64,000 bases of DNA. Source: Paenibacillus woosongensis. Lineage in GTDB: Bacteria; Bacillota; Bacilli; Paenibacillales; Paenibacillaceae. The translations under genes and the position numbers were made by a program. The notes under the pieces are model-generated. The model had not been told where the DNA came from. It made no database searches and saw only the letters and a list, made by a program, of their open reading frames with translations. The stretch covers positions 744,001-808,000 of the forward strand of contig NZ_WNZW01000001.1 of assembly GCF_009725165.1 (NCBI RefSeq), given 5' to 3'. The number at the start of each line of letters is the position of its first letter. Within the stretch, counting starts at the first letter, position 1. This document shows, one piece after another, positions 59,293-64,000 of the stretch.

Positions 59293-59762
59293 TATTGTTC
59301 TTCAATGATGGAATGGCCTAGCCTCTTCACCCCTATGGGTCTCGATGTAAGCGGAGTGTACTGAATGGTATAAACCTCGCCTTTCTTGATCCCATTCGGT
59401 AGAATGTAATGTACTGTAATTTTGCCAATATGGACTTTATTAAGGAAACTCTTTCCTCGTCCGCTCGACTTTTCAATTTCTGTAACTACTCCGCTTACCT
59501 GTTTGGGGCCGCTTACCATTAACAGCCCTAATCCCGCTAACTCACGCAAACAAAAGGAAAGCAGCAATATGGCAAATAAAATATGAAACCACGGCGGGTA
59601 CTTTTGATTCTTATTCTCATTTTTAGTACTCTTCTTAACTGGTTCAGATTGAGGAGGCAATGGCCCGCTCCCGGCGCTCAGATTCTTAATTAGAATTCCA
59701 ATAGCCAACAGAATAGCAAAGAATATCAAAATGATTAATGCCCAAAGGTGGAAACGGTCCAA
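59292..59762 (-). CDS. Two-span membrane protein of unknown function
   Basis: 156 residues. Two hydrophobic helices (LWALIILIFFAILLAIGILI near the start, FHILFAILLLSFCLRELAGL near 60) are separated by a Lys/Asn-rich loop. The C-terminal 70 residues form an external or cytoplasmic beta-rich domain (VSGVVTEIEKSSG, KITVHYILPNG). This resembles small DUF3592-like membrane proteins in layout only. No function can be given. Confidence 0.7.
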   Translation of the reverse strand: MDRFHLWALIILIFFAILLAIGILIKNLSAGSGPLPPQSEPVKKSTKNENKNQKYPPWFHILFAILLLSFCLRELAGLGLLMVSGPKQVSGVVTEIEKSSGRGKSFLNKVHIGKITVHYILPNGIKKGEVYTIQYTPLTSRPIGVKRLGHSIIEEQ

Positions 59763-59854
59763 ATCAGGACACCTTCTTCTTAATATTAATAAAATCAGTC
59801 ATCATGATGCTGATGATACTATGGAATCTACTATATATAGCAGAATATAGCAGA

Positions 59855-60586
59855 TTAAAAAATCCAAAACGTTTTTTTGCAAACATTTTTGCGGATCGGA
59901 TTTAGAATTTCGTTTATTCCCGCCTTTTCCAGTTTAGGATATAAGGCCTCGGCCCCCCGGTTTACCTTCAGTTCCATCTCCTCTTTGTACAAAGGGAGCA
60001 GGCTGAAGAAATGCACCTCCTTATCTTCAGAGAAAGTTAACGTAAAAAAAGATTCTATATTATCTACGACCGAAGGCACCGTAAGCATCATTCCCGACAG
60101 CATCGTATTGTGCGCATACGGCTCGGCCGGATCGCCGTTCGGGATCGTATGCTCGGCGAATAACCAGGTGTCATATTCATGCGGAAATTTGGCCAGCTGC
60201 TTCAGGCAGCGCACCGGCCAATAATGATTCTCGTCCTGGAATGCATCTTCGGTCATCTGCCAGGTTGGCGGCAAACAGATCATCAGCTCGGCGTATTTAA
60301 AATTTTCGGCGCCTTCCGGTACAGTCATGGGCAGGTTGCTCATCCCGCAGGTCACCAGCGTATAATAATTCCGCTCTGGAGTCGGGGCTACTATAAAAAT
60401 ATCCACATGCACCAAATCCGAGATGATTTCATGGTATACTCCCTCTATTTTTCCAATATGCGCCTCAATATGCTCTTCAATTCTAGCCATAGCTTCTGCG
60501 TCGCCCGAAGCCAGCTGAAACTCCTTCGTACGCGGTCCGTGCCGGTAGATCGGGTAACCGGAAGAAGACTGTTCATTTTTGCTCAT
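59855..60586 (-). CDS. Suppressor-of-fused-domain protein
   Basis: 243 residues. The central part fits the bacterial SUFU domain: IIDLVHVDIFIVAPTPERNY-like segment near 55, TLVTCGMSNLPMTVPEG near 76, YAELMICLPPTWQM near 97 and FPHEYDTWLFAEHTIPNGDP near 134. The animal homologue acts in Hedgehog signalling; bacterial members are often immunity proteins of polymorphic toxin systems or have unknown roles. No toxin gene is visible next to it. Monocistronic. Confidence 0.82.
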   Translation of the reverse strand: MSKNEQSSSGYPIYRHGPRTKEFQLASGDAEAMARIEEHIEAHIGKIEGVYHEIISDLVHVDIFIVAPTPERNYYTLVTCGMSNLPMTVPEGAENFKYAELMICLPPTWQMTEDAFQDENHYWPVRCLKQLAKFPHEYDTWLFAEHTIPNGDPAEPYAHNTMLSGMMLTVPSVVDNIESFFTLTFSEDKEVHFFSLLPLYKEEMELKVNRGAEALYPKLEKAGINEILNPIRKNVCKKTFWIF

Positions 60587-60992
60587 CTAATACCTCCAAA
60601 AAATATTAAAGAGTTATGTATTTGTATTCACTTCTAAATTTGTAAACGTATTTCGCACGCGCTCTGATTTCAAGAAGTAAGGAATCAAGATCGCGCATCT
60701 TGCTATCCTATCAACTTATAGTCAACCCTCCTAATGTATAGTTATTCCATTATATCTGATATTGTGACAAATATATACAAATTACTATTCTTGAAACCTG
60801 TTAAAGAGACATGGTAATTATCTATTACTAATGGTAAAATCTTCTTTAGTATTTTTCCCCTATTAAACTAGCAAATATGATGTTTCGTCCATTTAACGTG
60901 CGAGGAGGATTGGTACAGGGGCCAACTTAGAGCTGACATCTAATTGAAGCTGGAATTCATATCAAATCTATTAATCAAGTGGAGGGAGTTAT
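60587..60992. other. AT-rich intergenic region before the S8 protease
   Basis: 406 bases without a convincing gene. It must hold the promoters of the SUFU-domain gene (minus strand) and the S8 protease (plus strand). A TTGAAA at 60792 is a weak -35 candidate. A GAGGAGGATTG at about 60902 looks like a ribosome site but opens only a five-codon frame. No structured RNA was recognised. Confidence 0.5.
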
Positions 60993-63900
60993 TTGAAGAA
61001 AAGTCTATGGTTTCGCAAATCATTTGCAGTTATTCTGGCCTTTGCATTACTGATCGGGGCTTTTCCTGGCGGAAGCAGCGCTGCGGCAGTAATTTCGCTT
61101 CCCCTGCAAATCAGCGATTTATCGGCTTCAGCCGAATCCGCAGAGACATTCATTTCGCCGCAGATCGATACAAGCTCTCACAGCAAGGTTCGTGTTATTG
61201 TTCAGCTCGAAGGACAGCCTGCCGCCGTTGGCAAGTATGCCGCCCGTATGGGCATTCGCTCGCTTGCTGCTGAGGCGACCGAATCTGCAGTGCACTATGA
61301 ACAGCAGGATTTCCTTAACGAAGTGAAGGACCAAGGCATCGATTTGCAAGTGAATTACCAATACAACACGGTATTAAACGGCTTCGAAGTAACAATTCCT
61401 GCTAATGAAATTCCATCCCTTGCCGAGATTCCTGGCGTTAAATCGATCCAGGAGAACAGCACCTGGTATGCTCTTCCGATCGCCTCCGCCATCGCAGCAG
61501 ATGCAATCAATTATGACGACACTCCGCTGAAGCAAATCGGAGCTGATGCCGCTTGGGCCAAAGGATTAACTGGCAAAGGCCTCAAGGTAGGCGTCGTCGA
61601 TACCGGCGTAGATTATACTCACCCTGATTTGAAGGATGCATATAAAGGCGGGTACGACTCTTTCTACAACGATAACGATCCTTATGAAGAGATCCCGCTT
61701 ACTCCTGCTGAAGATCCTTATGGATCCGGGTACGGCGGGACGGCCCACGGTACCCATGTCGCGGGCATTCTCGTAGGTAGAGCGGCCAATACGTCCGCAA
61801 ACATTACCCAAAAAGGCGTCGCCTACGAAGCCGATCTCTATGCCTACAAAGTGCTTGGACGGGATCTGACAGATCCCGAAACGGCGTCCGGCACTTCCGC
61901 CCAGGTTATTGACGGCATTGAACGGGCCGTAAAGGACGGTATGCATGTCATCAACCTGTCGCTAGGCTCAGACGCTGAGAAGAACGTCAACTCTCCGGAT
62001 GCCATCGCCATTAATAATGCCGTCCTGTCTGGAATCATCGTCGTTTCGGCGAACGGGAATGCCGGGCCAGGGCATTATTCTATGGGTTCGCCCGCAACCT
62101 CGCAGCTGGGAATTGCCGTTGGCGCCGTTACGAGCGACAGCAAAATATACTCAGTCCATCTAGACGCTGCTTTGGTAGATCATACTGGAACAGATGCCAG
62201 CGGAACCCCTGTCTCGGCGACGGTTGCAACTTATAATATATCCGCCCCCCGTGCCATAGGCTGGGAGAGCGGCAAGGACAATTTGGCGCAGATTCTCGGT
62301 GACGTTCCGCATGAAGTAGTATACGTTGGTCTCGGCAGTCTCTCAGACTATGCCAACAAGGATGTTGCCGGCAAAGTCGTTTTGGCCTCGCGCGGCAAGC
62401 TTACCTTCACTGAGAAAGTGATTTATGCAGGCATATCCGGTGCCAAAGCGATCGTAATCTTCAATGGCGTCAACGACGGGGATGACGCTGACTTAGATCC
62501 TCCTAACGCAGATAGAGACGATTATATCGACACCACGCTTGGCGACAATCCTCTATTTATACCTACCTTTGATGTGAAGGGCGCAGAAGGACGCGCATTA
62601 GTCAAAGCGATGATGGAGAACCCGGATTTAGCGCTCCAATTTACTTTTGGAACGGATTATCAACCCTTAATTAGCAAAGGCGATACTTTGGCCAGCTTTT
62701 CCTCCTGGGGGCCAAACGCTGATGCCAACTTAAGCATTAAACCGGATGTCATGGCACCAGGTGTAAATATTTTGTCCACTTATCCAGCTTATGGCAAAAG
62801 CGATCCAAACGCTTCCTATGATCAGGCATATTTGCGCAACAACGGAACCAGTATGTCTACCCCGTATGTATCTGGCTTAGCGCTCTTGCTCAAGCAGCAG
62901 CATCCGGATTGGACACCGTTCGATATTAGGGCTGCTCTTGCTAACACGGCAGATGTAATCAGAGATGAGAATAACGATTTATACGATGTGTACCAGCAGG
63001 GCGCAGGGCGCGTCAATGCAAGCAAGGCGACGAGCACGCCAGCATTGCTGCAGGCTCTGGAGCCGATAACGATTCTGGACACCAATTATTCGCCGAAAAA
63101 CGTCATTAATTATAACTCCTCGGCGAGCTTCGGCATCATTGCTCCAGGAAGTGTCGCCGCCAAAAACCTGCAGCTTAAAAATACGGCGGATTATGATGTA
63201 GCCTATGAAGCTTCCATAGCTTGGCACGATGCGGGTTCAGGGGTAAATGTCACGCTTGATAAGACGACGATCACGGCAGCTGCCAAGTCGGCTTCCGTCA
63301 TTAGGCTCGACTTGACTGTCGCAGACGATGCGAAGGAAGGCTTCTATCAAGGACAGGTCAATCTGGTCAGCGCTGGCATGCCTGATCTTCATTTGCCTTT
63401 CACCATATATGTAGGCAGCAAGCTGCCCGAAAATGGGTTCGGAATCCAGGAAGTGAAGCTTACCCATTCGGTTGTTTATCCTAAACGAAGCAGCCAGCAA
63501 ACCGCAGAGCTTTCTTTCCGATTAACTGCGGCAGACACCAACTATTATGTCGTTGATGTTGTAAGCTTGGAGGATGAGACTTTAGGCTATTTCGCAAGTG
63601 ATATGATGGATGATCTAAATCAGCGTTTTGCGCCTGGCGTGTATACTATACCGAACATCGGCAGCAAGTATTATCTTTATGACGAGCAAGGTAACGCAAC
63701 GCTAACTCCTGCTCAGCTCAGTAGCGGAACTTATAAAATATACGTTGTCGCAGCTCAGCTTACATCAAGTGGTGAGTTAGCAAAAAAAGGCGATGAGCCG
63801 ATTTTATATCAGGGCATTACGTCCTTCCGGGTGGATCTTAGTACGAGCAACACTGGCGGTAGCGGCGGCGGCGGCGGTGGTGGTGGTGGAGCAAGCGGTG

Positions 63901-64000
63901 CTCCGGGAGCAACTCCTGGCGTGAATCCTGCTCCGGTTACGAACGCGCCGCCTGCTATCCCTGCACCACAAGCTGCCGACATTAGCGCAGCCGCCAGCGC
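60993..64000 (+). CDS. Secreted subtilisin-like S8 protease with PA domain (partial at right edge)
   Basis: More than 1000 residues, still open at the window end. The start is TTG with GGAGGGAG upstream. A signal peptide (SFAVILALLIGAFP-like region, cut near GGSSAAA) precedes an I9-type propeptide. The S8 domain has Asp in VVDTGVDYTHPDL near residue 205, His in GGTAHGTHVAGIL near 250 and Ser in NNGTSMSTPYVSGLALLLKQ near 618, with a PA domain inserted (KVVLASRGKLTFTEKVIYAG). A beta-rich region follows, then an uninterrupted nine-glycine run and a Pro/Ala linker. SLH repeats may follow outside the window (inference). An overlapping frame from 60944 is a shadow. Confidence 0.92.
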   Translation, partial: MKKSLWFRKSFAVILAFALLIGAFPGGSSAAAVISLPLQISDLSASAESAETFISPQIDTSSHSKVRVIVQLEGQPAAVGKYAARMGIRSLAAEATESAVHYEQQDFLNEVKDQGIDLQVNYQYNTVLNGFEVTIPANEIPSLAEIPGVKSIQENSTWYALPIASAIAADAINYDDTPLKQIGADAAWAKGLTGKGLKVGVVDTGVDYTHPDLKDAYKGGYDSFYNDNDPYEEIPLTPAEDPYGSGYGGTAHGTHVAGILVGRAANTSANITQKGVAYEADLYAYKVLGRDLTDPETASGTSAQVIDGIERAVKDGMHVINLSLGSDAEKNVNSPDAIAINNAVLSGIIVVSANGNAGPGHYSMGSPATSQLGIAVGAVTSDSKIYSVHLDAALVDHTGTDASGTPVSATVATYNISAPRAIGWESGKDNLAQILGDVPHEVVYVGLGSLSDYANKDVAGKVVLASRGKLTFTEKVIYAGISGAKAIVIFNGVNDGDDADLDPPNADRDDYIDTTLGDNPLFIPTFDVKGAEGRALVKAMMENPDLALQFTFGTDYQPLISKGDTLASFSSWGPNADANLSIKPDVMAPGVNILSTYPAYGKSDPNASYDQAYLRNNGTSMSTPYVSGLALLLKQQHPDWTPFDIRAALANTADVIRDENNDLYDVYQQGAGRVNASKATSTPALLQALEPITILDTNYSPKNVINYNSSASFGIIAPGSVAAKNLQLKNTADYDVAYEASIAWHDAGSGVNVTLDKTTITAAAKSASVIRLDLTVADDAKEGFYQGQVNLVSAGMPDLHLPFTIYVGSKLPENGFGIQEVKLTHSVVYPKRSSQQTAELSFRLTAADTNYYVVDVVSLEDETLGYFASDMMDDLNQRFAPGVYTIPNIGSKYYLYDEQGNATLTPAQLSSGTYKIYVVAAQLTSSGELAKKGDEPILYQGITSFRVDLSTSNTGGSGGGGGGGGGASGAPGATPGVNPAPVTNAPPAIPAPQAADISAAAS

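Noticed and set aside
60944..61273. ATG-started 109-codon frame at the protease start
   Set aside because: The TTG at 60993 opens the frame with signal peptide and S8 motifs; the other frame stops early and has no domain.

Overview
The window looks like chromosome of an endospore-forming, S-layer-bearing Firmicute of the Paenibacillaceae, most likely Paenibacillus or a close relative. The evidence is a large spore-surface glycan cluster with several CgeB-like proteins, YheC/YheD-, YhcN- and YjcZ-type sporulation proteins, SLH-domain surface enzymes, strong AGGAGG ribosome sites with many TTG/GTG starts, and near-50% GC. No rRNA, tRNA, CRISPR array, prophage or insertion sequence was seen.

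Layout. (1) 1-2.2 kb: the end of a MurR/RpiR-type regulator, then nagB-nagA for amino-sugar catabolism. (2) 2.2-4.7 kb: a YhcN/YlaJ-type lipoprotein with a Gly/Thr repeat insert, and a GT4 glycosyltransferase. (3) 4.7-27.7 kb: about 23 kb on the minus strand holding some 22 genes. These are thirteen glycosyltransferases (GT2, GT4, CgeB-like, GT-D-like), nucleotide-sugar enzymes (two 4,6-dehydratases, an RmlD-like reductase, a UDP-GlcNAc 2-epimerase, a UDP-HexNAc 6-dehydrogenase, an Rmd-like SDR, an SpsI-like nucleotidyltransferase), and small proteins of unknown function. No gene here encodes a membrane protein, flippase, polymerase or exporter, so the glycan is probably built in the mother-cell cytoplasm on spore-surface protein. 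The head of the cluster and the divergent YheC/YheD-like gene at 27.9 kb both carry sigma-K-like promoters. Several enzymes carry an added aromatic GX3 repeat (YxxGYxxG) and/or an Arg-rich segment, and one 120-residue protein consists of nothing else. I regard this as the best candidate for an undescribed system: a tag-and-adaptor arrangement for spore-surface glycosyltransferases.

(4) 29-32.3 kb: a thiamine-precursor ECF transporter (YkoE-, YkoD- and YkoC-like) behind a TPP riboswitch. (5) 32.4-38.5 kb: psd, an adhesin-fold lipoprotein, a large SLH-anchored GH53 endo-galactanase with duplicated carbohydrate modules, and a 38-residue Arg-rich mini-gene. (6) 38.5-43 kb: an AraC regulator, a MocR regulator divergent from an FMN-binding protein and a PLP aminotransferase, then a YjcZ-like mini-gene. 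(7) 43-54 kb: ecsAB, a DEAD-box helicase, an SDR, CheX, a LysR regulator, a PHP phosphatase, a GNAT protein, a K+ channel, a DUF1361 protein, a NagZ lipoprotein and a small membrane protein.

(8) 54-59.3 kb: a GNAT-DinB fusion, then a heme-sensing and heme-efflux set (hssR-hssS-hrtB-hrtA) with a recognisable HssR direct repeat before hrtB. (9) 59.3-64 kb: a small membrane protein, a suppressor-of-fused-domain protein, and a secreted S8 protease with a PA domain that runs off the window end.
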